The notes under the pieces are model-generated. The model saw nothing but the letters and a program-made list of their open reading frames with translations, made no database searches and was not told the DNA's origin. Positions 1-8,713 of a stretch of DNA of 64,000 nucleotides are shown here, piece by piece. The stretch comes from Acetobacter fabarum (GTDB lineage Bacteria; Pseudomonadota; Alphaproteobacteria; Acetobacterales; Acetobacteraceae). Numbering within the stretch: the first letter of the stretch is position 1; the number at the start of each line of letters is the position of its first letter. The stretch lies in NCBI RefSeq assembly GCF_011516925.1, contig NZ_WOTG01000001.1:248001-312000 (forward strand). Direction: 5' to 3'. The position numbers and the translations under genes are program-made.

Positions 1-66
1 GCAGCATTTATCTGCTGGTTTACAACTCAGGTCATGGTACGCCTGTGGCTGCTCCGCCTCCCATAA
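1..66 (+). CDS. C-terminal end of a membrane protein, possibly FtsX (partial)
   Basis: An open frame enters from the left edge and stops with TAA at 64-66. The 21 visible residues include a hydrophobic stretch and end in RLWLLRLP. FtsX proteins often end in a similar short basic tail after the last membrane segment, and in many Alphaproteobacteria ftsX precedes a ydcF-like gene as here, but too little is visible for a firm name. The stop overlaps the ATG of the next gene (TAATG), so the two are probably translationally coupled. Confidence 0.45.
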   Translation, partial: AAFICWFTTQVMVRLWLLRLP

Positions 67-674
67 TGCGCAATGCCACGCCCCTGCCCTGCCTGACCCG
101 GCGGTTCCTGCCTCTGGTGCAAAAAACCTGCCTGCTGGCCGCCGGGTGCTGGCTGGCCGGGTTTGTCTGGTTTGTCCATGATGCGCGCCAGCCCCCAGCC
201 CCCACCATGCATGCTGATGGTATTGTGGCCCTGACCGGGGGCACAGGGCGGGTGGAAACATCCCTCCGCCTGCTGGCCAGCAACCCTGATGCTCGCCTGC
301 TTATTTCCGGCGTGGACCTTCAGACATCGGTGCGCGCATTACTGCCAGCCTCTACCCCGCCAGACATGGCCGCCCGCATTACACTGGGCTATCAGGCACG
401 CTCGACCATTGGCAACGCAACCGAAACTGCCGCGTGGGTTGCGGACCACCATATCAACAGCCTGATTATTGTTACTGCAGGCTACCATATGCGCCGCGCC
501 ATGCTCGAACTCGGGCGCACATTGCCCGATGTGACCTTAACACCTTACCCGGTCATGCCCCCTGCCATGGACCACCCGTGGCGGCTGTCCACCCTGCGGC
601 TGATGGGCATGGAATACATGAAGTGGCTGGGCGCACTGGCGGGCATGAAGCACAACCCCTCACTTCAGGTTTAA
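66..674 (+). CDS. YdcF family (DUF218) membrane-anchored protein
   Basis: Protein of 202 residues. One membrane segment at about residues 18-39 is followed by a DUF218 domain. Visible family features are DGIVALTGG near residue 52, the ISG strand, NATETA, and TAGYHMRRAM, which matches the TSAYHM-R-AM motif of YdcF/SanA/ElyC proteins. Some members affect envelope sugar or lipid carrier metabolism, but the reaction is generally unknown. I chose the ATG at 66 because it overlaps the upstream stop; a GTG at 45 is also open. Cytoplasmic membrane, with the domain probably periplasmic. Confidence 0.8.
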   Translation: MRNATPLPCLTRRFLPLVQKTCLLAAGCWLAGFVWFVHDARQPPAPTMHADGIVALTGGTGRVETSLRLLASNPDARLLISGVDLQTSVRALLPASTPPDMAARITLGYQARSTIGNATETAAWVADHHINSLIIVTAGYHMRRAMLELGRTLPDVTLTPYPVMPPAMDHPWRLSTLRLMGMEYMKWLGALAGMKHNPSLQV

Positions 675-692
675 AGGTGCAGAGCCGGGAGC

Positions 693-1553
693 TTATGCCC
701 CCAGCAACCCCGCATGGTGGCGCAGGTGGTCGGCCACAAAGCTCTGCACAAACCAGTAGGAATGGTCATACCCTTCATGCTCGCGGCAGATCAGGGCCTG
801 CCCGGCTTTTTCTGCTGCGGTTACTAGGTGCCACGGCTGGAGTTCGCGTTGCAGGAACTGGTCGGCCAGCCCTGTATCCACCAGAATGGGAGCGGGATGG
901 GTATAGCCATCCTCCAGCAGGCACACGGCATCATGCGCGCGCCATGCCGCGTGGTCTGGCCCCAGATAGGTGGAGAGCGCCTTTTTGCCCCATGGCACAA
1001 CAGAAGGGTGCACAACCGGCGCAAAGGCGGAAATGGACTTCCAGAATAGGGGGGCCTGCAAACCATGCACCAGCGCACCATGCCCACCCATGGAATGCCC
1101 CATGATCCCCCGCCTTGCACCATCCAGTGGCAGGGCGGCTTCCACCAGCAAAGGCAGTTCCTGTGCTATGTAACTGCCCATACGGTAATGCTGTGCCCAT
1201 GGCTGCCGGGTTGCATCCAGGTAAAAGCCCGCACCTGTTCCCAGATCCCAGTCCGTGTTCTCACCTTCAATACCTGCACCACGGGGGGAGGTATCTGGCG
1301 TAACCAGAGCCACGCCCAGCCGGGCGGCTTCGGCCAGTGCTGTTGCCTTGATCAGAAAAGTCTCCTGTGTGCAGGTCAGCCCGGCCAGAGCATACACAAC
1401 CGGCACTTTGCCACCCTGTTCTGCCGCTGGTGGCAAAAACACGCCAAAACGCGCGGGCAACCCCAGCACGCTGGAGGCATGTTCGTAAAACATCACGCGC
1501 CCACCATGCGCCCGGTGTTCTTCCAGCAGTGTCAGCCCTGTTGTTTCCGTCAT
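693..1553 (-). CDS. fghA: S-formylglutathione hydrolase
   Basis: Esterase D family alpha/beta hydrolase of 286 residues. It hydrolyses S-formylglutathione to formate and glutathione, the second step of glutathione-dependent formaldehyde detoxification, in the cytoplasm. The nucleophile serine lies in GHSMGGHGAL (about residue 154), the acid in VDTGLADQF (about 231) and the histidine in GYDHSYWF (about 264). The family sequence LAGLTCTQETF is also present. The ATG at 1553 has AAGGG just upstream; ATGs at 1571 and 1583 would add 6 or 10 residues. No S-(hydroxymethyl)glutathione dehydrogenase gene is adjacent. It is convergent with the YdcF gene. Confidence 0.93.
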   Translation of the reverse strand: MTETTGLTLLEEHRAHGGRVMFYEHASSVLGLPARFGVFLPPAAEQGGKVPVVYALAGLTCTQETFLIKATALAEAARLGVALVTPDTSPRGAGIEGENTDWDLGTGAGFYLDATRQPWAQHYRMGSYIAQELPLLVEAALPLDGARRGIMGHSMGGHGALVHGLQAPLFWKSISAFAPVVHPSVVPWGKKALSTYLGPDHAAWRAHDAVCLLEDGYTHPAPILVDTGLADQFLQRELQPWHLVTAAEKAGQALICREHEGYDHSYWFVQSFVADHLRHHAGLLGA

Positions 1554-1709
1554 CCCCACGACCCTTTTCATCTGGTCAGCCATACGTGCTCATGCTTACC
1601 ATTACCCAGCATGCACAAACCATAATCGCACTGGCAACCCTGCGATGTATTGTGTGTTAAAATGGCACCGGGCATTCCGCCCAGTGACACAGAAACCGGA
1701 GATTTTTGA

Positions 1710-2585
1710 ATGATCGTTGACCAGAAGGTCGGCTTACGCATTATCACGCGGGAAATCCTTATGGTCATCCTGCTTATGGCTGCGTGGGATCTGGTTGTTG
1801 TCATTCTTTTTCAGATTTTCCATCAGGAATGGATGGAACAGCCCAGCCTGCCCGTCTCCCTTATTGGTTCGGCACTGGCGCTGTTCATGGGCTTTCGCTC
1901 CAACAGTGCGTATGCGCGGTGGTGGGAGGGGCGCACATTATGGGGCGCCATTACCAATAACTGCCGCTCCTTTGGCCGGCAGGCCGGCACATTGCTGGGC
2001 GACCGGCATGACCTGATGTACGCCATTGCCGCCTACCCCCACGCCCTGCGCATGGCGCTTGGCCCGGTTGATGCCAGCGCGGATGTGGAGCGCCTGCTGC
2101 CCCCCCACATGCTCAAAGCCATTGAGCCATACCGCAACAAACCCAACGCCATTCTCTACCAGATTGGTCTGGGCGTGACGGAGGAAGTCACCCGCAAGGG
2201 CATAGATGGCGCCGTTCATGGCCAGATTGACCGCATCCTGTCCGACATTGCCAACGCACAGGGCGGGCTGGAGCGTATTCGCAACACCCCCCTGCCCATG
2301 CAGTTTTCCGCCCTGCCGCGCGCGCTGGTCAATATTTTCTGTATTGTTCTGCCCCTTTCCATGGTGCAGACGCTGGAATGGATTACCCCCCTTGGGTCAT
2401 CGCTTGTGGGGTGCCTGTTCCTTATTCTGGACAAGAGTGCAGACGACCTGCAAAACCCTTTTTCGGGCACTCCGCACGCGCTGCCCATGGCAACCATGGC
2501 CCGTAATATTGAAATTGATGTGGTCCAGCCCACGGGTGACCAGACCGCACCACCCCTGCAGACACAAAACGGCGTCCAGCAATAA
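1710..2585 (+). CDS. Bestrophin-like (UPF0187/YneE) membrane channel protein
   Basis: Membrane protein of 291 residues. Hydrophobic segments lie at about 15-36 and 45-62 and a further pair at about 205-245. The FMGFRSNSAYARWWEGR segment (about 60-76) is the hallmark of bacterial bestrophin homologues, which form pentameric ion channels. GGAG lies about 10 bases before the ATG. It stands alone between the fghA gene (divergent) and carD. The transported ion cannot be told from sequence. The C-terminal 30 residues are polar and probably disordered. Confidence 0.85.
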   Translation: MIVDQKVGLRIITREILMVILLMAAWDLVVVILFQIFHQEWMEQPSLPVSLIGSALALFMGFRSNSAYARWWEGRTLWGAITNNCRSFGRQAGTLLGDRHDLMYAIAAYPHALRMALGPVDASADVERLLPPHMLKAIEPYRNKPNAILYQIGLGVTEEVTRKGIDGAVHGQIDRILSDIANAQGGLERIRNTPLPMQFSALPRALVNIFCIVLPLSMVQTLEWITPLGSSLVGCLFLILDKSADDLQNPFSGTPHALPMATMARNIEIDVVQPTGDQTAPPLQTQNGVQQ

Positions 2586-2651
2586 GAGCATTGCCGCCCC
2601 TATTCTTTATATTGCAGACAAACAGCGCATTTTATGCTACAGGTCTCGACC

Positions 2652-3242
2652 ATGAACACGTTTAGAACACCTCCAAAAGGCGGCGTGACAGATGCAATGG
2701 CACGCACCGCTGCCGCCACCACTGCGGCCCAGGCCAAAACCAAGGTGAAAGACGAAGACCCTTTTCAGGAAGGGGATTCCATTGTCTATGCCGCTCACGG
2801 CGTCGGGCGTGTAGACCGGATCGGGATTGACGAAATTGCCGGGACAAAGCTGGAAGTGATCCAGATTTCCTTCCCCGGCAACCAGATGACCTTGCGTATC
2901 CCGCTTTCCAAGGCCCGCAAGTCTGGCCTGCGCAAGATTGTCTCGCGCGAGATTGTGGACAAAGCCATGTCCATCATCAAAGGCAAGCCGCATGTCAGCA
3001 AAGGCATGTGGGCCCGCCGGGCTGTTGCGTATCAGGAAAAAATCAACTCCGGTGATCTGGTACAGATTGCCGAAGTTCTGCGTGACCTGCGCCGCAACGT
3101 GGATAGTCTGGATGGCAGCTTTAGCGAACGCAAACTGTTCGAAGCCGCACAGGAGCGTTTTGTGGCGGAAGTTGCCGTGCTGGAAAAGAAAGAACCCAAC
3201 GCGGTTCTAGAAGAACTGACCGCGGTCATGAAAGCCGCCTGA
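2652..3242 (+). CDS. carD: CarD family transcriptional regulator
   Basis: About 196 residues from the ATG at 2652; starts at 2634 and 2697 are also open. The CarD/TRCF RNA-polymerase-interacting domain begins at FQEGDSIVYAAHGVGRV and continues through LRIPLSKARKSGLR. A helical DNA-binding domain follows (LRDLRRNVDSLDGSFSERKLFEAA). CarD proteins bind the RNA polymerase beta subunit and stabilise open promoter complexes, in particular at rRNA promoters. The alanine- and threonine-rich N-terminus before the domain is poorly conserved in general, which makes the exact start uncertain. A clear terminator follows, so it is probably monocistronic. Confidence 0.93.
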   Translation: MNTFRTPPKGGVTDAMARTAAATTAAQAKTKVKDEDPFQEGDSIVYAAHGVGRVDRIGIDEIAGTKLEVIQISFPGNQMTLRIPLSKARKSGLRKIVSREIVDKAMSIIKGKPHVSKGMWARRAVAYQEKINSGDLVQIAEVLRDLRRNVDSLDGSFSERKLFEAAQERFVAEVAVLEKKEPNAVLEELTAVMKAA

Positions 3243-3288
3243 GCTTTTTGGCCAAAGCGCGTTTTTCTTCTGGTCCAGTTTACCCTGA

Positions 3289-3321
3289 CCCGGCATGGCA
3301 CACAGCCCTGCCGGGTTTTTT
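3289..3321 (+). terminator. Rho-independent terminator after carD
   Basis: CCCGGCA at 3289-3295 pairs with TGCCGGG at 3309-3315, followed by T6 at 3316-3321. It lies 47 bases after the carD stop. Its position argues against any start of the next gene upstream of 3322. Confidence 0.9.
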
Positions 3322-3366
3322 ATACCCCGCCAGAAACCGTGTGTTTTTACCGCCCGCCCCATAACC

Positions 3367-4980
3367 ATGCGGAACACAACCATGCGCCCGCCCTCCACAA
3401 CACCCGGCACGGAACTTACAACACTGCGCCACGCCATGCAGGCCATTCAGGCAGGCCAGTTCAGCCAGCCCCGTGCCCTGCTGGCCCCCCTTGTGGCGCA
3501 ACAGAACGAACAGGCCCTGATCCTGCACGCCTTCTGCCTGTGTGGGGAGGGAGACAGCCACGCAGCCGCCCAAATTCTGGCGGACATTGGCCTGCGCAAC
3601 CCCAGCAGCCAGCACCCCTTACAGGACCTGAGCGAGATCATGGCTGCTCTGGACCAGCGCCCTTCCGCCATTGCCGTCTGCCGCGCGGCAGCCCGTCTTG
3701 CCCCGGCAGACACACGCATACACACGGCTCTGGGCGATCTGCTGGTCCAGACAGGCCAGTTCGAGGCCGCCATAACCACGCTGACAGAAGCAACCTCCAA
3801 GCACCCGCAGGACATGCTTGCCCATAACCTGCTCTCCATGGCGTATACCGAAAGCGGGGCGCTGGACACCGCCCTGCAATGCCTCATGGCATGCCTGCCC
3901 CATACCCCCAAAGATGTACCCACTCTGGCCAATATTGCCTCCGTTCTGGCAGCACAGGGGCATATGGAGCAGTCTTTTGGTTATTTTGCCCAAGCACTGG
4001 CCCTGCGCCCGCAGGATGCCCGGATCAGGGTCAACCACTCCGTTGCCTTGCTCAAGGCTGGCCAGTACGCTCAGGGCTGGCGCGAGCATGAATGGCGCTT
4101 CCAGCTCCCCGGGCACACCAGCCTGCCCATGGAACGCCTTTTGCCAACCCTTGGCCCCAACACCGACCTGAGCGGCCAGCGTATCCTGATCACGCACGAG
4201 GAAGGGCTGGGGGATACGCTCATGTTTGCGCGCTATGTTCGCCCACTGGCCGAACGTGGCGCCATAACCCACCTGTGGGTGCCAGAAGCACTGGCGGACC
4301 TGTGCCGCAACATGCCGGGGGTACACACGGTGCAGGTTGGCGGCACGACCCCGGCCTATGACTGGCATTGCCCCTTTATCAGCCTGCCGCGGGTTTTTGC
4401 CGCAACATCGCAGCCATGGGGTACCCCCGTGCCGTATATCCGGGCCAACAGCCACAAGGTTGTGGCACTGGCCCCGCTTTTGCCCATGAATGGCAAACTG
4501 AATGTAGGGCTGGTCTGGGGAGGGGCGCCACGCCCGACCTCCCACTTTGCCCATATGATTGACCGCAAGCGCTCCATGAACCTGCACACCCTTGCTCCAT
4601 TAGGGGCCATACCGGGCATTAATCTGATCAGCCTGCAAAAAGGGCCTTACGCTGAACAGATGATGGACCCACCAGAAGGTATGATGCTCTACGACCCGAC
4701 GGACAGCCTGCACACTCTGGATGACACGGCAGCCCTGATCATGGGGCTGGACGTGGTGGTAACGGTCGATACCTCGGTTGTTCATCTGGTCGGGGCGCTG
4801 GGCAAACCCGTCCTGCTGATGGACCGTTACGATAACTGCTGGCGCTGGCTGCATGGGCGGGAGGATACCCCATGGTACCCAACCCTGCGCATTATCCGCC
4901 AGACCACACCCCGCCACTGGGATGATGTTATGGTACGCGTCGCGCAGGCGCTGGCAGACATGGCCGCACACCGGCGTTGA
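3367..4980 (+). CDS. TPR protein with C-terminal glycosyltransferase-like (GT-B fold) domain
   Basis: About 537 residues from the ATG at 3367; 3382 is also possible. An open start at 3295 lies inside the carD terminator and is rejected. The first half is a run of tetratricopeptide repeats (for example AAARLAPADTRIHTALGDLLVQTGQFEAAI). The second half begins at RILITHEEGLGDTLMFARY and resembles the heptosyltransferase/O-GlcNAc transferase type domain, with VGLVWGG and DVVVTVDTSVVHLVGALGKPV. The latter matches the nucleotide-sugar side of GT9-like folds. No signal peptide is visible. Related TPR-GT proteins are common in acetic acid bacteria with unknown substrates. No glycan genes are nearby. 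Confidence 0.75.
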   Translation: MRNTTMRPPSTTPGTELTTLRHAMQAIQAGQFSQPRALLAPLVAQQNEQALILHAFCLCGEGDSHAAAQILADIGLRNPSSQHPLQDLSEIMAALDQRPSAIAVCRAAARLAPADTRIHTALGDLLVQTGQFEAAITTLTEATSKHPQDMLAHNLLSMAYTESGALDTALQCLMACLPHTPKDVPTLANIASVLAAQGHMEQSFGYFAQALALRPQDARIRVNHSVALLKAGQYAQGWREHEWRFQLPGHTSLPMERLLPTLGPNTDLSGQRILITHEEGLGDTLMFARYVRPLAERGAITHLWVPEALADLCRNMPGVHTVQVGGTTPAYDWHCPFISLPRVFAATSQPWGTPVPYIRANSHKVVALAPLLPMNGKLNVGLVWGGAPRPTSHFAHMIDRKRSMNLHTLAPLGAIPGINLISLQKGPYAEQMMDPPEGMMLYDPTDSLHTLDDTAALIMGLDVVVTVDTSVVHLVGALGKPVLLMDRYDNCWRWLHGREDTPWYPTLRIIRQTTPRHWDDVMVRVAQALADMAAHRR

Positions 4981-4990
4981 GCCATCCAAC

Positions 4991-5030
4991 AAAAAAGGCG
5001 GCCCGCACATATGCCGGGCCGCCTTGTTTG
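4991..5030. terminator. Bidirectional terminator between convergent genes
   Basis: GGCGGCCCG at 4997-5005 pairs with CGGGCCGCC at 5015-5023. Six A at 4991-4996 give a U tract for the minus-strand gene, and TTGTTT follows on the plus strand. Confidence 0.85.
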
Positions 5031-5051
5031 GTCTGTTCTGGCTGGAACGGT

Positions 5052-6521
5052 TTAGCCGGATGTGCCGGTCCGTGCCTGCACCGGGGTTGAAATCATACGG
5101 GCGTCGCTCCCGTTCCCGATAACCTCAAACACCCCAAGTGCGCGGCGTACGCGCCCATCCGGCAACAGGGTAAACGTGCCATCCACCCCGGCAAAACCAC
5201 CTGGACGCGTCAGGGATTCAGCGGGGTAACCGGGTACGCCGCTGCGAGCCACGGTCAGCGCTGCGGTTGCCGCATCGTACGACATATCAGCCAGTGGCTT
5301 GGGCATGTGGTGATTACGCGCCATGAAGCGCGTGACAAAAGCCTGACGGGAGGTGGGGTCAGGTGCCGCATACCACGCCCCCTTGATCGCCCCGAGCTTG
5401 GAGGCAAAAGATGCCCACAACCCCGGCCCCATAATGCGGACATCAGGCATATTAACCTGCGTAACAACCAGCGCATCCAGCACGTTTTTCAGCCCCAGCC
5501 CAATATCGGCCAGCAACAGGGCATCAAACGGCGGAGCGCCCAGTGTAACCTGCGGGGCTGCCGGGGCTACAAGGGTTGCCGCACCATTGGGTGCCTGCCC
5601 CGGCTGGGCAATGGGGGCCGCAGGCTGGTTGGGGTCCTGCCCAAGGGCTGCCGCCAGACTGGCAGGCAACTGCGCAACCTTTGGCAGTTCGGTCAGGCCG
5701 GATACTTCACTGGGGTTACCGCTTGTTGTGGTGGCACCGGGTACGGGGTTTGAAGGCATGGCCTGCTTGACTGCGGCAACGCGCGCATCATAGCCCGATA
5801 GCTGGCGCAGCGTCTGGGTAATCCCGTCTGCCGTGCCGTTATGGTAGGCTATGGTGGGTGCTGCCAGACCCTGATCACGGCAGGCGCTGACAAGACCATT
5901 CCCCATAGCGTGGCCCAGAGCATTATCGGGCAGCAGGGCCGCAAAATGCTGCCGCCCGTCCCGCTTGGCCTGCGCAACAAGCTGCTGCACCTGCTCCTCG
6001 GGGGTAATGCCCATAACCCACACACCGGGCCGCCCCTGTGTAATGTCACTGGTAAAGGCCAGCACGGGAATACCTGCCGCCTGTGCCGCGGGGGCCGCTA
6101 CTGCGGTGTCTCCACTGGTCAGCGGGCCAAGCAGAATACCATCCCCGGCCTGCAAGGCGGCAGACGTGGCCGAAGCAGCGCCCCCTATGGCTGCCGTATC
6201 ATGCACATCCATCTGCATATCGGGGGGCAGTCCTTCCCCCCCAAGGGCGAGTTGCACACCGGCAAGCAGTTCGTGGCCAAGGGCTGCATTGTTGCCACCC
6301 AACGGCAGCAGCACTCCAACCTTGTGGCTGGTGGCCTGCGTGGCTGGCGCGCTCACCGCACCCATACCCGGTGTTCCGGACTGGTCGGCACATCCGGCAA
6401 GGATCAGCCCTGTTACGCCAAGGGCAGCCACTCCGGTCTTGCACAATGCCCGGTTTGCCGCCAGACCTTGACGGGAAAGCCCTGACAGGAGCGAGTATGC
6501 ACGCGTCATCATCCAGATCAT
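5052..6521 (-). CDS. Penicillin-binding protein activator (LpoA-like) lipoprotein
   Basis: About 489 residues. An N-terminal lipobox LILAGC with the acylated cysteine near residue 44 marks a lipoprotein. The remainder is a type I periplasmic-binding fold: HKVGVLLPLGGNNAALGHELLAGVQLAL, then GILLGPLTSGDTAVAAPAAQAAGIPVLAFTSD. This pairing and the divergent rsmI neighbour match the rsmI-lpoA arrangement of E. coli. LpoA activates the transpeptidase PBP1A; here the partner is inferred only. A low-complexity Pro/Ala/Asn segment sits at about residues 250-320. The start is uncertain: ATG 6521 or 6509, or a TTG at the leucine before CKTG, which would give a more compact lipoprotein signal. Confidence 0.82.
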   Translation of the reverse strand: MIWMMTRAYSLLSGLSRQGLAANRALCKTGVAALGVTGLILAGCADQSGTPGMGAVSAPATQATSHKVGVLLPLGGNNAALGHELLAGVQLALGGEGLPPDMQMDVHDTAAIGGAASATSAALQAGDGILLGPLTSGDTAVAAPAAQAAGIPVLAFTSDITQGRPGVWVMGITPEEQVQQLVAQAKRDGRQHFAALLPDNALGHAMGNGLVSACRDQGLAAPTIAYHNGTADGITQTLRQLSGYDARVAAVKQAMPSNPVPGATTTSGNPSEVSGLTELPKVAQLPASLAAALGQDPNQPAAPIAQPGQAPNGAATLVAPAAPQVTLGAPPFDALLLADIGLGLKNVLDALVVTQVNMPDVRIMGPGLWASFASKLGAIKGAWYAAPDPTSRQAFVTRFMARNHHMPKPLADMSYDAATAALTVARSGVPGYPAESLTRPGGFAGVDGTFTLLPDGRVRRALGVFEVIGNGSDARMISTPVQARTGTSG

Positions 6522-7462
6522 CCTCTACCAACACCCCGTCCGAGGCACCGTCTTCCAATGGGATCGAACCTTTGCATACCGAAGGACATGCGCCAAGTCA
6601 TGCGCGTTTTTCAGGTGGGCTTGTGCTGGTTGCGACCCCTATTGGCAATCTGGGGGATTTCAGCCCCAGAGGGGCGGAGGCACTGGCCCGGGCCGATCTG
6701 GTTTTGTGTGAAGATACCCGCATGACAGCCCGCCTGCTGGCGGACCGGGGGATTTTTGTCCGGACAGAAGCCCTGCATGAACATAATGAGCGCCAGCGCG
6801 TACCCAACCTGATCCGCCGCTTAAGCGAAGGGGCACAGATTGCCCTTGTATCCGACGCAGGTATGCCCCTGCTCTCGGACCCCGGATTCAGGCTGACGCG
6901 CGCCGCCATTGATGCCGATATTCCCGTAACCGTTGTCCCCGGCCCCAACGCGGCACTGACGGCCCTTGTCCTGTCCGGCCTGCCGCCCCACCCGTATATG
7001 TTTGTGGGCTTTCCGCCCCCCCGCTCCGCCGCGCGGAAAGAAACATTCGCCCGGCTGCACGCAGCCGAACGCGCAGGGCTGAGTGCAACGCTGATCTGGC
7101 ATGAAGCCCCCCACCGCCTAGCGGAAACACTGGCAGACATGGCCAGCGTATTCGGTCCCGACCGCCCCTGTGCCGTAGCGCGGGAGTTGACCAAACGGTT
7201 TGAGGAGGTCAAGCGCGGCACAGCAGAAGAACTGGCCACGTTTTATGCCGAGACCCCACCACGGGGCGAAATTACCGTACTGCTCGGCCCGGCCCCGGAA
7301 GTTGAAACGTCCGCTGATGATCTGGACACCACATTACGCGCCCTGCTGGGCACGCATTCGGTCAAGGATGCCGCAGCACTGGCAGCCGCAGCAGCGGGCC
7401 TGCCCAAACGCACGGTCTATGCGCGCACGCTGGAACTGGCGGCAGAAGCAAAAGAAGCATAA
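6497..7462 (+). CDS. rsmI: 16S rRNA (cytidine(1402)-2'-O)-methyltransferase RsmI
   Basis: Protein of 321 residues, tetrapyrrole-methylase fold. It uses S-adenosylmethionine to methylate the ribose of C1402 in 16S rRNA. The core begins at GGLVLVATPIGNLGDFSPRGAEALARADLVLCEDTR and includes ALVSDAGMPLLSDPG and VPGPNAALTALVLSGL, all typical of RsmI/YraL. The ATG at 6497 has AGGAG at 6487-6491. A serine/threonine-rich leader of about 35 residues precedes the core. The start overlaps the divergent lipoprotein gene by 25 bases. Confidence 0.95.
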   Translation: MHASSSRSSSTNTPSEAPSSNGIEPLHTEGHAPSHARFSGGLVLVATPIGNLGDFSPRGAEALARADLVLCEDTRMTARLLADRGIFVRTEALHEHNERQRVPNLIRRLSEGAQIALVSDAGMPLLSDPGFRLTRAAIDADIPVTVVPGPNAALTALVLSGLPPHPYMFVGFPPPRSAARKETFARLHAAERAGLSATLIWHEAPHRLAETLADMASVFGPDRPCAVARELTKRFEEVKRGTAEELATFYAETPPRGEITVLLGPAPEVETSADDLDTTLRALLGTHSVKDAAALAAAAAGLPKRTVYARTLELAAEAKEA

Positions 7463-7496
7463 AAAAAACACCCCGGCTCCCTTGCGGGCCGGGGTG
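7462..7496 (-). terminator. Terminator of the minus-strand flavoprotein gene
   Basis: CACCCCGGC at 7469-7477 pairs with GCCGGGGTG at 7488-7496. The A run at 7461-7468 gives a U tract on the minus strand. On the plus strand no T run follows, so it serves mainly the gene ending at 7507, although rsmI transcripts cross it. Confidence 0.8.
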
Positions 7497-7506
7497 CCGC
7501 GGCAGG

Positions 7507-8685
7507 CTAGAGCGCGCCCGCAACCTCGCCTGCGGCATGGCCGCTGGCCCATGCCCAATGGAAGTTGTAGCCCCCCAGCCAGCCCGTTACGTCCACGGCT
7601 TCGCCCACCACATATAGCCCCGGCACGGATTGCGCCTCCATGGTGCGAGAAGACAGGGCTTTGGTATCTACCCCTCCGCGCGTGACCTCGGCCTTGGCAA
7701 AGCCTTCCGTCCCCTGCGGTTTAAGCTCCATGCTGTGGACCCGCTGCGCCATAAGCCGGATGTCCCGGTCGGCCCATTCCGCCAGTGTACGCTCGGACGC
7801 GCCCAGTTCCACCATGGCGTGGGCCAGACGTTGCGGCAGCCAGCGTGCCAGTGCCCCAGCACCCTTGGCTTTGGAGCCTTCCTTTTTCAGCTTCATGAGC
7901 AGGGCGGCAATATCCTGCCCCGGCAGAAAGTCCACAAACAGGGGCTGCCCCGCCGACCAGTAGGAGGAAATCTGCAACAAGGCCGGGCCAGACATGCCCC
8001 GATGCGTGAACAGCAGGGCTTCCTCAAACGTGGTTTTGCCACATGTGACCCGCACGGGGAGCGAAAGCCCGGCCAGTGAGCGCACCCATTCCTCGCTCTC
8101 CCCACCAAAGGTCAGCGGAACAAGAGCGGGTTCGGGCTGAATAACCGCAAGGCCAAACTGCCGCGCCATTTCATACGCAAAGCGGCTGGCCCCCAGTTTG
8201 GGAATAGACAGCCCACCCGTTGCCAGCACCACGGAACGGGCGGTCATATCCCCCCGGGAGGTCTGGACCCGGAACACATCAGATTTGCTGACATCATAAA
8301 CCCGCACATCGGTCAGGATCCGCACACGGGCTGCGGCACACTCGTTGAGGAGCATCTGCACAATATCATGTGCGGAATTATCGCAAAAAAGCTGGCCGAA
8401 TTTTTTCTCGTGCCAGGCAATGCGATGCTTGGCCAGCAGGTCCAGAAAATGGCTGGGCTGATACCGGCTGATGGCCGATTTTACAAAATGCGGGTTAGCG
8501 GACAAAAACCGGTCGGCCCGCATGGTCTGGTTGGTAAAGTTACACCGCCCACCACCAGAAATAAGGATTTTCCGCCCCACTTCCGGCCCATGCTCCAGCA
8601 CTGCTACGCTGCGGCCATGCTGGCCTGCCGTCAGGGCGGCCATTAACCCGGCCGCTCCCCCACCGATGACAAGAACATCAAACAT
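7507..8685 (-). CDS. NAD(P)/FAD-dependent oxidoreductase (HI0933/BaiN family)
   Basis: Protein of 392 residues from the ATG at 8685; a TTG at 8709 is also open. The N-terminal Rossmann FAD-binding motif is VLVIGGGAAGLMAA, followed by GRKILISGGGRCNFTN, the signature of HI0933-type flavoproteins. ATGGLSIPKLGASRFAYEMA and the C-terminal GLYVVGEAVDVTGWLGGYNF complete the second FAD contact. Family members include BaiN, but the substrate of most is unknown. It lies 28 bases downstream of the FzlA-like gene and is probably cotranscribed with it. Confidence 0.88.
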   Translation of the reverse strand: MFDVLVIGGGAAGLMAALTAGQHGRSVAVLEHGPEVGRKILISGGGRCNFTNQTMRADRFLSANPHFVKSAISRYQPSHFLDLLAKHRIAWHEKKFGQLFCDNSAHDIVQMLLNECAAARVRILTDVRVYDVSKSDVFRVQTSRGDMTARSVVLATGGLSIPKLGASRFAYEMARQFGLAVIQPEPALVPLTFGGESEEWVRSLAGLSLPVRVTCGKTTFEEALLFTHRGMSGPALLQISSYWSAGQPLFVDFLPGQDIAALLMKLKKEGSKAKGAGALARWLPQRLAHAMVELGASERTLAEWADRDIRLMAQRVHSMELKPQGTEGFAKAEVTRGGVDTKALSSRTMEAQSVPGLYVVGEAVDVTGWLGGYNFHWAWASGHAAGEVAGAL

Positions 8686-8713
8686 CGGCGTTACGTTTTT
8701 TTGTGTCAAAGTA

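Noticed and set aside
3295..3366. Longer N-terminus of the TPR-glycosyltransferase protein
   Set aside because: The extra codons run through the carD terminator stem and T tract, so translation from there is unlikely.
6083..6496. N-terminal extension of rsmI by about 138 residues
   Set aside because: It lies opposite the conserved lipoprotein coding sequence, has low-complexity composition, and a clear AGGAG-ATG start exists at 6497.
7011..7022. Seven-base C or G runs (also near 2100, 18641, 47284, 56971, 61630)
   Set aside because: Runs of seven are expected by chance in GC-rich coding sequence of this size and do not stand out as the C14 tract does.
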